DNA of 64,000 nucleotides, taken from contig DYHW01000004.1 of the NCBI GenBank assembly GCA_020723965.1, positions 124,001 through 188,000 of the forward strand, read 5' to 3'. The position numbers and the translations under genes are program-made. Within the stretch, counting starts at the first letter, position 1. Each line of letters opens with the position of its first letter. Below are positions 45,950 to 54,400 of the stretch, piece by piece. Under the pieces are notes generated by a model that had not been told where the DNA came from, did not search any database, and saw only the letters and a list, made by a program, of their open reading frames with translations. The DNA is from Melioribacter sp. Lineage in GTDB: Bacteria; Bacteroidota; Ignavibacteria; Ignavibacteriales; Melioribacteraceae.

Positions 45950-47333
45950 AGTCCTCTGTTTTACCGATGACGCCGTTGGACGCGATGTGGAAATGCTTCT
46001 GCCGATCCGTTTTTTTGCAGAACGGTTTTTAAACTGCGAATTTCATCATGCGCTTAACATCGATATTCACCAGATATACCGCATTAAACCGGATGTAATA
46101 CTTCAGGCAAACACAATCGGCTCTAATCTTTATTTTGAAATTTCGAAAACCGCACACGAACAGAAGATTCCTTTATTCGCACTTATTTCCGAAGGCAACT
46201 TTAGAACAGACGGAAGTTTTGATTATTGGGGATTCAATCGTGATAAAAAGTTTTATCAGGATTATGTTTGCTGCTGGAGTGAACGCACGGCGGAGTTTTT
46301 AAAAAATGAAGTTCCCGAAGCAAAAGATAAAATTGTTGTTACAGGCGGCGTTGGATTTGACCGTTATATTATCTACAAATTTCTGAGCAAAGAAAATTTT
46401 CTTCGTAAATACAGCTCTACTCAATTCACAAAGATTATCGGTTATGCAGGATGGGCTTTCGGCAAGCTCGATCATAAACGCGGAAGAGATGAATTACTTT
46501 ATTGGGCACGCGGCGACAAAAATAAATTGAACTGGATTGAAGAACAGCGAATTGCCGTGCACGATATTCTAAAACAAGCAATTGAAAAGAACAAAGACAC
46601 TCTTTTTATTCTAAAGCAGCATCCGCAGGAGAATGCGCCGGAACGCAAAGAACCCGTTAAGAACGAAATGAGCGAGCTAGCACATTATGAAAATGCAATT
46701 TACTTATGCGGCGAAGAATCAATTCATGATCTGATTAGCGTTTCTGATTTGTGGACCTGTTTTGAATCAACTACTGCACTCGAAGCTTGGCTTATGGGAA
46801 AGCAAACAATTTTTATTAACCCCGAGCCGGATTTTAACCGCGATGAGCTTTACAAAGGTTCGGCTCTCGTTAATAGTTACGATGAGTTTCAACAAATGAT
46901 TGATGACTTTTACTCAAGCGGAAGAATTACAAAATTCTTCGACACTGAAAAAGAGGGGCTGAGAAGAGAGCTTATTAAAAACATTATTGGGTTCGGCGAT
47001 GGAATGAATCACTTGCGGGCTTCTTATTATTTTCAACAAACTATCAACCGATTACAGAACGCCGATCACAAACCACAATATCAATTTCATTTTTGGCATT
47101 TTTTAGTTTACTATCTTATTCGCATCGCAGGGCTATTTTATAACCGCGCGTTATATTCTCGGCTTTATAAATTCAAAAAACATCTTTGGGTATTTGAAAA
47201 TTATAAGTTGGAAAAACTTCATTCACTTTACAAAAAGTATGTTCCGCTTTTTGAACAATTTTATAACAAACAAAATGTTGAAGAAAAATTTTTTAATGGC
47301 GCGCTGTTCAACAAGTTGATCGGCAGGGAATAA
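45933..47333 (+). CDS. Surface-carbohydrate biosynthesis protein (GT-B-like)
   Basis: The 466-residue protein opens KIKVLCFTDDAVGRDVEMLL and shows a two-domain GT-B-like plan: IPLFALISEGNFRTDG, then YVCCWSERTAEFLKNEVP, VTGGVGFDRY, the second-domain ILKQHPQENAPERKE, and WTCFESTTALEAWLMGKQT before a short helical C-terminal part with FHFWHFLVYYLIRIAGLFY. This is the arrangement seen in surface carbohydrate and capsule synthesis proteins that transfer or modify sugar-phosphate chains. The ATG lies inside the end of the broken NTF2 frame. It closes the polysaccharide locus. Confidence 0.8.
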   Translation: MNKKIKVLCFTDDAVGRDVEMLLPIRFFAERFLNCEFHHALNIDIHQIYRIKPDVILQANTIGSNLYFEISKTAHEQKIPLFALISEGNFRTDGSFDYWGFNRDKKFYQDYVCCWSERTAEFLKNEVPEAKDKIVVTGGVGFDRYIIYKFLSKENFLRKYSSTQFTKIIGYAGWAFGKLDHKRGRDELLYWARGDKNKLNWIEEQRIAVHDILKQAIEKNKDTLFILKQHPQENAPERKEPVKNEMSELAHYENAIYLCGEESIHDLISVSDLWTCFESTTALEAWLMGKQTIFINPEPDFNRDELYKGSALVNSYDEFQQMIDDFYSSGRITKFFDTEKEGLRRELIKNIIGFGDGMNHLRASYYFQQTINRLQNADHKPQYQFHFWHFLVYYLIRIAGLFYNRALYSRLYKFKKHLWVFENYKLEKLHSLYKKYVPLFEQFYNKQNVEEKFFNGALFNKLIGRE

Positions 47334-47421
47334 AATCTTAAAGAAAGAAACCGTTTTTGTTTTTTCTTCCGCACAAAAATTATAACTTTGCCACAATCTT
47401 TATCAACATGAGGAGATAATA

Positions 47422-48948
47422 TTGAACTCACAAAGTATTACAACCAGAATTTTCAACAAATCGCTCGATTACATTGAATTGGTAGGAAACAAACTTCCTC
47501 ATCCAGCAACGCTTTTTGGCATACTGGCTTTGATTGTAGTCGTTTTCTCTTGGCTTGGAAATCTTCTTGCGTGGCAGGCAATTCATCCTGCTGACGGGTC
47601 TCAAATTACAGTGAAAAGTTTGCTAAGCGGCGATGGAATACGATGGATTTACACAAATGTAACGCACAACTTTGTAAATTTTCCGCCGCTTGGATATGTT
47701 CTTGCAGTAATGGTTGGAATTGGCGTTGCTGAAGGTTCCGGATTATTTACCGCTATGATCCGCTCTTTAGTTTTAAACGCTCCTAAAAAACTTATTACCG
47801 GAGCTATTGTTTTCGCGGGTATCATATCACATCTTGCATCAGAAGCCGGATACGTAATTTTAATTCCTCTCGGCGCTCTTATTTTTCATGCACTAGGAAG
47901 GCATCCGATTGCAGGATTGGCGGCTGCATTCAGCGGTGTAAGCGGCGGTTTTGGAGCCAACTTTTTGATCGGATCGGTTGACCCTATTCTTGCAGGTCTA
48001 TCTCAATCTGCCGCACAATTCATCAATCCAAATATTACTGTTAATGCCGCTGTTAATTTTTATTTTATGTTCGTTTCAGCTTTCTTGGTTGTAATACTTG
48101 GCACATGGGTTACAGAAAAAATAGTTGAGCCGCGGCTTAAAACATATAATGGAACCGCAGAGAGGTTGCCGGTTGATCAGATCTCCCCGATTGAAAAAAA
48201 GGGATTAAAGTGGGCGGGCTTTACTCTTTTAATAATTGTTGCGCTGCTTGCTTTAACTATAATTCCCGAAAATGGATTGTTCCGAAATCCTAAAACAAAT
48301 GACGTTCTTCATTCCCCTTTCTTCGATGGAATTATTACCGGGATATTGATTTTCTTTTTAGTGCCCGGTTTAGTTTATGGAATTATTGTAAAGACAATTA
48401 AGAACGATAAGGATATGATGAAGCATATCATCAAAACAATGGGAACGCTTGCAACATATATTGTTCTTGTTTTCTTTGCAGCTCAGTTTGTATATTTTTT
48501 CCGTTACAGCAATTTAGGATTGATCTTAGCGATCGCAGGAGCAGAATTTCTCAAAAACATTGGATTAACCGGAGTTCCTCTTATAGCAATGTTTGTACTG
48601 TTAGCAGCATTTATAAATATGTTTATGGGAAGCGCCTCTGCTAAGTGGGCAATTATGGCTCCAGTTTTTATTCCAATGTTCATGCTGCTCGGTTATCATC
48701 CCGCATTAACTCAAGCCGCTTTTCGAATTGGCGATTCTGTTACGAACCTCATTACCCCAATGATGAGCTACTTTGCGCTTATTGTTGCCTTCGCACAAAA
48801 ATATGATGAGAAATATGGAATTGGCACTATAATTTCTACAATGATTCCTTATACAATTTTATTTACAATCTTTTGGACGCTACTCTTGGTGGTTTGGATG
48901 TGGCTCGGACTGCCCCTTGGCCCGGATGGACCATTATATTTGAAATGA
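47422..48948 (+). CDS. AbgT-family transporter
   Basis: The 508-residue membrane protein begins at TTG, nine bases after GAGGAGA. Motifs of the AbgT (p-aminobenzoyl-glutamate transport) family are present: NKLPHPATLFGILALIVV, the GSGLF block in GIGVAEGSGLFTAMIRS, HLASEAGYVILIPLGALIF, AAFSGVSGGFGANFLIGS and FMGSASAKWAIMAPVFIP with the final DSVTNLITPMMSYF. About twelve membrane segments are visible. Members import folate catabolites or export sulfonamides. There is no adjacent aminohydrolase, so direction is unknown. Confidence 0.92.
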   Translation: MNSQSITTRIFNKSLDYIELVGNKLPHPATLFGILALIVVVFSWLGNLLAWQAIHPADGSQITVKSLLSGDGIRWIYTNVTHNFVNFPPLGYVLAVMVGIGVAEGSGLFTAMIRSLVLNAPKKLITGAIVFAGIISHLASEAGYVILIPLGALIFHALGRHPIAGLAAAFSGVSGGFGANFLIGSVDPILAGLSQSAAQFINPNITVNAAVNFYFMFVSAFLVVILGTWVTEKIVEPRLKTYNGTAERLPVDQISPIEKKGLKWAGFTLLIIVALLALTIIPENGLFRNPKTNDVLHSPFFDGIITGILIFFLVPGLVYGIIVKTIKNDKDMMKHIIKTMGTLATYIVLVFFAAQFVYFFRYSNLGLILAIAGAEFLKNIGLTGVPLIAMFVLLAAFINMFMGSASAKWAIMAPVFIPMFMLLGYHPALTQAAFRIGDSVTNLITPMMSYFALIVAFAQKYDEKYGIGTIISTMIPYTILFTIFWTLLLVVWMWLGLPLGPDGPLYLK

Positions 48949-48967
48949 TTTTTTACATTACCTTGGT

Positions 48968-49012
48968 AGAGACGGGACACCCAGATAATTCGGGGCAAGT
49001 TATCCCGTCTCT
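48968..49012 (+). terminator. Hairpin after the AbgT gene
   Basis: AGAGACGGGA and TCCCGTCTCT form a perfect 10-bp stem around a 25-base loop, 19 bp after the stop, followed by TCAACTC without a T-run. The loop shares GGGCAAGTTATCCCG with a repeat at about 60507-60522, so it may be a repeat element that doubles as a terminator. Confidence 0.5.
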
Positions 49013-49062
49013 TCAACTCTTAGGTTGACACCGATGCAATTTATTTAGGGACCAATTCTTAC

Positions 49063-50199
49063 TTAGTCGATCCTGAAAAAGCCAATAATGTTTTGAAAAG
49101 AGAGAAATAATAAAAGAAAAGTGGGAAAAAGAGTTGTCAGATATTGTGGGAATCCATTCCTTCGGAACAAGATTTAAATAAATTGTGATTAAAACCTTGC
49201 AAAACATATACACAAAAAAGGATGACTCTAAATGAAAAGTAACTCGCCCGACAAACATCAAAGAAGTTTTTTGTATCAAGGATTAGAAGAAATGTTGAAT
49301 CCGAAAGACCCATTGTATCAGTAGAGCCGGAAAATGCCGTGGAGAGAAAGATTTCCAATGGAAGTTCCCGTTAGAGCCAAGCGACTTTGTGCATTTCAGA
49401 AAACGTATAAACGAAGCCTGAGTAAAGAAGATACTTGAGATATCGATATCCCTGCATGGCAAAGAAGCAATGGAATCTGAAGTGGTAGTAGATACGACAA
49501 TACAAGAAAAGAATATCACATTTCCAACCGACGTAAAATTGCATAAAAAAATAATTGATCAATGTGGAAAGATAGCTGAGACAGAGGGCGTCGAGCAAAG
49601 ACAAAGCTATGCAAGGGTAGTAAAGAAATTAGTAATGGCACAGAGGTTTAGGAATCATCCCAAGAATAAAAAGAAGGCATATGCAGCAGCAAGGAAGCTC
49701 AAGACAATTGCCGGCAGACTGATACGCGAGCTTGAACGTAAATTGAGCTAAGAGCAAAAGAAGAAATATGAAACAACGCTCGACATATTCAACAAAATAT
49801 TAAGGCAAAAGAAGGACGATAAAGAAAAGATTTACAGTATCCACGAACCAAAAGTTTACTGCATATCAAAGGGAAAAGAGCACAAGAAATATGAGTTTGG
49901 AAGTAAGGCATCGGTAGTCATGACAAAGAAAAGCGGAATAATAGTTGGTGCATATAGTTTAGAAAAGTATGATTATGATGGACACACCTTACCTAAAGCA
50001 CTTGATCAATGCCAGGAGCTTCGGGGTTCTCGATAAATCTAATGCTTTCAGCCGCAGCATTTAATTTGCGAAAGTGGATGCGGCAGAAGGAAACTTTTTT
50101 TGGCTTATTTTACAAAAACACTGAAGCAATCATTATTAGATTTTTGGAGTTCATCTTACATATACCAAAGCTAAAAATGACTTTTTAAGGATCGACTAA
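49063..50199 (+). mobile_element. IS5-family remnant with imperfect terminal repeats
   Basis: The left end TTAGTCGATCCTGAAAAAGC and the inverse of the right end TTAGTCGATCCTTAAAAAGT match over about 18 of 20 bases. Between them lie decayed IS5-type transposase segments. At about 1.14 kb it is shorter than the usual 1.4-1.6 kb, and the join near 50040 is missing the middle of the catalytic domain. No target duplication is evident. Confidence 0.75.
49260..50188 (+). pseudogene. IS5-family transposase, degraded
   Basis: Fragments in order: QGLEEMLNPKDPLYQ then a stop, FHFRKRINEA, then a continuous frame ESEVVVDTTIQEKNITFPTD, LHKKIIDQCGKIAETEGVEQ, AARKLKTIAGRLIRELERKL, a TAA at 49749-49751, then EKIYSIHEPKVYCISKGKEH, YEFGSKASVVMTKKSGIIVG and YDGHTLPKALDQCQEL. 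After a deletion the typical C-terminal SAAAFNLRKWMRQKETFFG is recognisable. The first catalytic Asp (DTT) is present and later acidic residues are lost. Frames are broken at several points, so no active enzyme can be made. Confidence 0.8.
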
Positions 50200-50592
50200 T
50201 TATTTATTCGAAACTTCCGAAAAATTGATTTGACAAGAAAATGAATTCATTTGTCATTCTGTCCCGACTTGTCGGGATCAGAATCCACTTTTTAGATTCC
50301 GGATCAAGCCCGGTATGACACTAATCATTAATTTTTCGGAAGTCTCAAGTTTCATTGCATAAAATTTATTCCTAAAATTACCTGTAATATTTCCCGAAAA
50401 AGAATCTTGTTAAATTCTAATTAGATTTTTCTTTCAAATGAAAATTCTCTTTTTTATATTCTTTTTGTGAATAATCAGTTTGTTTTCTTTCTCCGCTTTG
50501 GATTGAAATTTGTCGTCTCTTACGGCTTAATCAGTCTTTATTTAATTCTTCTTTTCGGGAAAATTTACCGATTGAAAATGTAGGAGAACTAA
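50200..50592. other. Leader region of the tandem pilin-like genes, with dispersed repeat
   Basis: 393 bp without a gene. 50252-50320 is a dispersed palindromic repeat. The AT-rich remainder (50340-50592) should carry the promoter of the pilin-like pair. Confidence 0.5.
50252..50320. repeat. Dispersed palindromic repeat (CCCGAC..GTCGGG and ATTCCGGATCAAG type)
   Basis: TGTCAT and ATGACA form the outer ends, with an inner TCCCGACTTGTCGGGA palindrome and the phrase GATTCCGGATCAAGCCCGG, a sequence common as an intergenic repeat in many genomes. The inner palindrome is similar to the one at 14986-15018. Confidence 0.6.
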
Positions 50593-50973
50593 ATGGGTCA
50601 ACAGCAGCTTCTCTTGATAGTTTTAGGAGTTATAATAGTTGGTATAGCGGTATTTGTTGGTATTAACATTTTCGTTGCAAATGCGATAGAAGCTAAGAGG
50701 AACAATGTTACCAATGAATTAGTTAATCTTGCCGCTATGGCGCAGCAGCATTATATGCGTCCCTTAGAATATGGCGGCGGAAACAAAAAATTTACCGGCT
50801 GGCGCATTCCCCCAGAATTGGTTACTACAGCAAATGGTAATTACACTGCAACCGTAAATGATGATAATGTTTTAATTATAGGAGTTGGAAACGAAGTTGT
50901 TACCGGCAGCGATTCGATACGTGTAAAAATTACTGTGTGGGGGAATAAATACGAAGTTACGATCCTAAACTAA
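50593..50973 (+). CDS. Pilin-like small membrane protein, tandem copy 1
   Basis: The 126-residue protein begins MGQQQLLLIVLGVIIVGIAV, with AGGAG eight bases before ATG. A helix (NNVTNELVNLAAMAQQHYM) follows, then GGGNKKFTGWRIPPEL, the beta-rich part NGNYTATVNDDNV and the ending YEVTILN. Residues 1-22 are nearly identical to the next gene. The hydrophobic helix plus globular beta domain recalls a type IV pilin, but the two-residue leader and absence of Glu5 are non-canonical. Predicted inner-membrane location, globular domain outside. Function unknown. Confidence 0.75.
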   Translation: MGQQQLLLIVLGVIIVGIAVFVGINIFVANAIEAKRNNVTNELVNLAAMAQQHYMRPLEYGGGNKKFTGWRIPPELVTTANGNYTATVNDDNVLIIGVGNEVVTGSDSIRVKITVWGNKYEVTILN

Positions 50974-51032
50974 CCTGAAAAAGTATTGAACTAAATGAAG
51001 TTTCTTTTTGGTATAATATTAGCACATATATA

Positions 51033-51066
51033 AAAGATGATTTATTAAATCTCTGTTATCATCTTT
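51033..51066 (+). promoter_or_regulatory. Inverted repeat between the tandem pilin-like genes
   Basis: AAAGATGAT and ATCATCTTT (9-bp perfect arms, 16-base loop) lie 35 bp before the second start codon. It is not followed by a T-run. It could be a 3' stabilising hairpin that yields different transcript levels, or an operator. Confidence 0.45.
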
Positions 51067-51100
51067 GTAAAACAATAACTAAATAAAAAGGAGTTATATT

Positions 51101-51484
51101 ATGGGACAACAACAATTATTACTCATCGTTCTGGGCGTTATCATCGTTGGTATTGCAGTAGTTGTGGGCATCAACGTATTTACGGCAAGCAGCACTCAAG
51201 CAAACAGAGATGCTGTTATTGCTGATCTAACAAACCTTGCATCTATGGCGCAGCAATATTACAGAAAACCGGCAGCGCTTGGCGGCGGCGGTAACACATT
51301 TACTGGTTGGGTAATTCCAACTCAATTAGCAGCTACAGGCAATGGAGATTATACTGCTGTGCCAGGTGCACAGTTAGTTACTTTAACAGGAATAGGTAAG
51401 GAAACCGGTGATATTGGCCCTGCAAAGGTTAATGTAACTATGTCAGTGTGGCCCGATAGCATTAAAGCCAATGTAGTAAATTAG
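51101..51484 (+). CDS. Pilin-like small membrane protein, tandem copy 2
   Basis: The 127-residue paralogue begins MGQQQLLLIVLGVIIVGIAV, preceded by AAGGAG. It shares with the first copy and the 1563-1946 protein the helix motif LASMAQQYY, GGGGNTFTGWVIPTQL, NGDYTAV and the C-terminal V.N. The C-terminal half differs most, as expected of a surface-exposed part. A strong terminator follows, so the two tandem genes form a short unit. Abundant structural component of a filament or envelope assembly is a reasonable but unproven idea. Confidence 0.75.
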   Translation: MGQQQLLLIVLGVIIVGIAVVVGINVFTASSTQANRDAVIADLTNLASMAQQYYRKPAALGGGGNTFTGWVIPTQLAATGNGDYTAVPGAQLVTLTGIGKETGDIGPAKVNVTMSVWPDSIKANVVN

Positions 51485-51573
51485 TAATCTCTTGAGGAGC
51501 TTTGCTTAGTATTTACTTTTTTTACGGCAGCTCAATTCAGTCAGTAAAAAGGTGTTAAGAGAACTACTAACAA

Positions 51574-51616
51574 TGCCCCTTTTCTTACAAAGCAAGAGAA
51601 GGGGCAATTTTTTTGG
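51574..51616 (+). terminator. Intrinsic terminator after the pilin-like genes
   Basis: TGCCCCTT and AAGGGGCA arms, then ATTTTTTT, about 90 bp after the second pilin-like stop. Confidence 0.9.
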
Positions 51617-51698
51617 TAATTGAGCGTTACGGAGAGCGTCAAAAATAACTTCCTATTTAGTTAACCTGCCTTACAAAATAGGATTTCTTCTGAGTTTT

Positions 51699-52490
51699 TT
51701 AGCGCCGGCTATTTGACAGAACATTTATCACAGCTCCAAAATCTTTATCAAGTTTTTCCCCTTCGTAAATTACGCGTTCTAAAAAAAGACCGGATGGCGG
51801 AGCAGTATATTTTGCGGGCGTTGGAGATTTATGTTTAAGAAAATATATTAATTCTTTTTCACATAAGTTTCCTCTTCCAATTTCTACAAGCGCTCCAACC
51901 ATTCTCCGCACCATCTTCCACAAGAAATGGGAACCAACAATACGAATTAAGATCAAATCGCCTTCTTCTTTTAGCTGTACGTCTTCTATCAAAACTTTTG
52001 TTGATTTTTCTGTATCGTCCTGGTCTGCAAAAGAAACAAAATTATGCATGCCGATAAACAGCTTAGCGGCTTTTTTCATTTTTTCAAAATCGAGTTTATC
52101 TTTAATCCACCAGACAAAAGGTTTTCCAAATGCGGTTCGGCGTTTGGAGATTTGGTAAATATAGCTTCTGCTAACAGCATTATGCCGCGCATGAAACTTA
52201 GAGTCTGTTTTTTCTATCTCGATAATGTTAATATCTGCCGGCAATTCATCATTCATTTTGATTCGTATAATTTCCGGCGCAAGCACTGTTTTGACATCAA
52301 GATGAGCAGTTTGACAGAGCGCATGAACGCCGGCATCGGTTCTGCCTGAGCCGTAGAGTTCTATCTGTTCCCCTTTAAAAATTTTTTTTGCAGATTCAAT
52401 CAGTTTGCCTTGAACAGTTTTGCTATCCTTCTGCATCTGCCAGCCGCTGTAGCGTGTGCCTTCGTATTCTATATATAACTTAAAGCGCAA
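51699..52490 (-). CDS. truA: tRNA pseudouridine(38-40) synthase
   Basis: The likely start is the TTG at 52490 after GGGAGAGGCGGGG, giving 263 residues, normal for TruA. An upstream ATG at 52529 would add residues (TLSLGEGRERRG) encoded by a palindromic repeat. Domain evidence: KLYIEYEGTRYSGWQMQKD, the catalytic Asp in ELYGSGRTDAGVHAL, VHAL-QTAHLD and the C-terminal SHFLWKMVRRMVGALVEIG. It forms pseudouridine at positions 38-40 of tRNA anticodon arms. It appears monocistronic. Confidence 0.94.
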   Translation of the reverse strand: MRFKLYIEYEGTRYSGWQMQKDSKTVQGKLIESAKKIFKGEQIELYGSGRTDAGVHALCQTAHLDVKTVLAPEIIRIKMNDELPADINIIEIEKTDSKFHARHNAVSRSYIYQISKRRTAFGKPFVWWIKDKLDFEKMKKAAKLFIGMHNFVSFADQDDTEKSTKVLIEDVQLKEEGDLILIRIVGSHFLWKMVRRMVGALVEIGRGNLCEKELIYFLKHKSPTPAKYTAPPSGLFLERVIYEGEKLDKDFGAVINVLSNSRR

Positions 52491-52506
52491 ACCCCGCCTC
52501 TCCCTT

Positions 52507-52525
52507 CCCTCTCCTAAGGAGAGGG
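52507..52525. repeat. Palindromic repeat at the 5' end of truA
   Basis: CCCTCTCCT-A-AGGAGAGGG is a 19-base palindrome lying in a possible 5' extension of the truA frame. Similar CCTCTCC..GGAGAGG units are common as intergenic repeats. Confidence 0.5.
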
Positions 52526-52863
52526 TCAATACTAATTCCTGTTGATTAGATTAACGACAATTTTTATCATAATGTTTTCTTCTTCTTTTCGAATTATTTG
52601 AAATTGCCGGCTGGTTGAATTTTCTTCCAATTCTTCCTCTCTGAAACATTCTTTATCAGTTTATTGATCGTTCTAAAACTTTTCTGAAAAAACTGCGACA
52701 TTTGTTACTGATAACTTAACAGTTGCTACACGGAATCATTTCAAAACACAGTATTACAATCCGAACATTACCGGACATAATACACTCTCGAATGAAATCT
52801 TATTTCATGCTAGGGCTTTTTATTCAGCGTTAGAATATTTTTAAAATTATTTTCCCCATTCCC

Positions 52864-52885
52864 TCCCGAAGGGATGCCTTCGGCA
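52864..52885. repeat. Double-hairpin element, copy 2
   Basis: TCCC-gaa-GGGA followed by TGCC-ttc-GGCA, the same stems and 22-nt length as the element inserted in the tRNA-like fragment at 33705-33726, with changed loop bases. Confidence 0.65.
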
Positions 52886-52934
52886 CATCATCCATCATCC
52901 ATCATCCATCACCCATCATCCATCACCCATCACT
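52886..52934. repeat. Tandem CATCCAT-type repeat
   Basis: About seven degenerate units of CATCATC/CATCACC/CATCCAT end at the last codons of the DUF5723 gene. Related units are at 4718-4742. Confidence 0.6.
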
Positions 52935-52937
52935 CGG

Positions 52938-54386
52938 TCAAAATTTCCACCTCGAATCAGCTGCCAATGTAATCCGCTTAGCTTTATTAGGAGAAAGAAG
53001 ATAATGAAAATCTGGCAAGCCGAAGTTTAATTCCAATAATCCAAAATTGAATCCGAGTCCGGCGCCTAAATTGAAATTATCGTTTCCGCCGAAAGATAAT
53101 CCGGTTCGCAGAGCAATCCATGAAGCGAAACTCCAATCAATGCCAAAAGAAACGCGCGGTTTTTTGCTGTTAAGCGGCTGTTCATTAAATCCTTGGTGAA
53201 GATCGGCAGCAAGGAGCATTTTTCCAGGGAAACTTCCGAACATTTTATCTAATTGCAAACCGACGCCGAAATGAAGAGCGGTTGCAAGCTGAGTTGAAAC
53301 AGAGTTAATATATTTTCCGCTCTCTTTTCCGGTGAGCCGATTTACAAGCGTATCGCGCTGTGCCTGATCGGTCAGATCGTCAAGATAAACCAGCGCATTG
53401 GTGGAAAACTGCGCCACATTTTTATTCCAGTTTATACTGCCGATATCTGTTACTGAAAAACCAATGGAAGTAAATTCGTTCAACTTTGCATTGATGCCAA
53501 AATCGAAACCGATTCCGCTGCCCGCAGGCGCAGGAAAAGGAGAGAACGAGCCGCCATTATTTTTGGCGGCTTTATCAAAATTGTAACGCACTTTGAAATC
53601 AGGCGAGAATGCAGCGTGCGCCAAAAATTCTCCTTTGCCTGTAATTACGTTTGCCTCGCCGGTTTTAAGTTCTGTGTTTATCCGGTCTAATCCAACATAG
53701 ATAAATCCTTGAACCATATTGACCGAAAATCCGATAGAAAAATTTTTAAAAAGAGCCGGAACAAGATTTAAATTGCGCGCATACGAGAAAGAATATTTGC
53801 GCAGCCACCACATTTTAAGTTTTGCATCGCTAAAGTTATATACTTTGTTAGGAAGATTTCCTTCGAGCCCAAGATCGATAATTCCTTTGGGAAATGTCAT
53901 ATTGCCCGAAAAATTATCGGACACAGAAAACGCAAGCGTTCCAAATAACTCTGCCGGCTTTATTGAAAGCGCAAACCACAGAATTTGGAGATCGCTTAAA
54001 ACCGAGCCGCCATCGGCAAATAAATCTTTCAATCTATTCTTATCGTTCTCAGTCAATAACCGCCCAACAGTTTTTCCATCTTCATCTTTATTCTTTTGTC
54101 CGAAGAAATAATTGTATTCATCAATCGAAATAAAGTTTGACCCTACAGCAGCCCCGATATTTAGCAGCGGGAAAGGGAGAACCACTTCGACATTTTTTGA
54201 TTGATCATAAATCAAATTTGCGGGGTTCCTGCCAAGCGCATAAATACCGAATGATGAAGTTGTAAAAGTTTTTGCCATTCCCATTGAACGAGCGTCAGTA
54301 ATTCCAACTGAGCCGCTTGACTGAGCCGCGGAAAAACTAAGTGTTACAAAAAATAAAACCGCAAATAAAAATCTTTTACGTCTCAT
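52938..54386 (-). CDS. DUF5723-family outer-membrane protein
   Basis: The 482-residue protein has a signal peptide (KRFLFAVLFFVTLSFSAAQ) and the start SVGITDARSMGMAKTFTTSS, GRNPANLIYDQS and VVLPFPLLNIGAAVGSNF that are typical of DUF5723 proteins, followed by alternating strands through the end (LGLLELNFGLPDFHYLLSP). The last residue is Phe, as in outer-membrane barrels. It lies 14 bp after a large lipoprotein gene, so the two are likely co-transcribed and may form a complex in the outer membrane. Function unknown. Confidence 0.82.
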   Translation of the reverse strand: MRRKRFLFAVLFFVTLSFSAAQSSGSVGITDARSMGMAKTFTTSSFGIYALGRNPANLIYDQSKNVEVVLPFPLLNIGAAVGSNFISIDEYNYFFGQKNKDEDGKTVGRLLTENDKNRLKDLFADGGSVLSDLQILWFALSIKPAELFGTLAFSVSDNFSGNMTFPKGIIDLGLEGNLPNKVYNFSDAKLKMWWLRKYSFSYARNLNLVPALFKNFSIGFSVNMVQGFIYVGLDRINTELKTGEANVITGKGEFLAHAAFSPDFKVRYNFDKAAKNNGGSFSPFPAPAGSGIGFDFGINAKLNEFTSIGFSVTDIGSINWNKNVAQFSTNALVYLDDLTDQAQRDTLVNRLTGKESGKYINSVSTQLATALHFGVGLQLDKMFGSFPGKMLLAADLHQGFNEQPLNSKKPRVSFGIDWSFASWIALRTGLSFGGNDNFNLGAGLGFNFGLLELNFGLPDFHYLLSPNKAKRITLAADSRWKF

Positions 54387-54400
54387 CGCTCAATTTCTCC

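Larger units (their letters stand above)
52530..52937. other. Intergenic region with clustered short repeats
   Basis: About 400 bp without a supported gene. It holds the second copy of the AATATTTTTAAAA..TTTTCCCCAT repeat (52832-52860), a double-hairpin element (52864-52885) and a tandem CATCCAT tract (52886-52934) that abuts the end of the DUF5723 gene. An ATGAAAT/ATTTCAT hairpin lies near 52793. Confidence 0.5.

Noticed and set aside
52491..52529. N-terminal extension of TruA (TLSLGEGRERRG)
   Set aside because: It is encoded by a palindromic repeat, lies outside the family domain, and a TTG with a good ribosome site is available just downstream.
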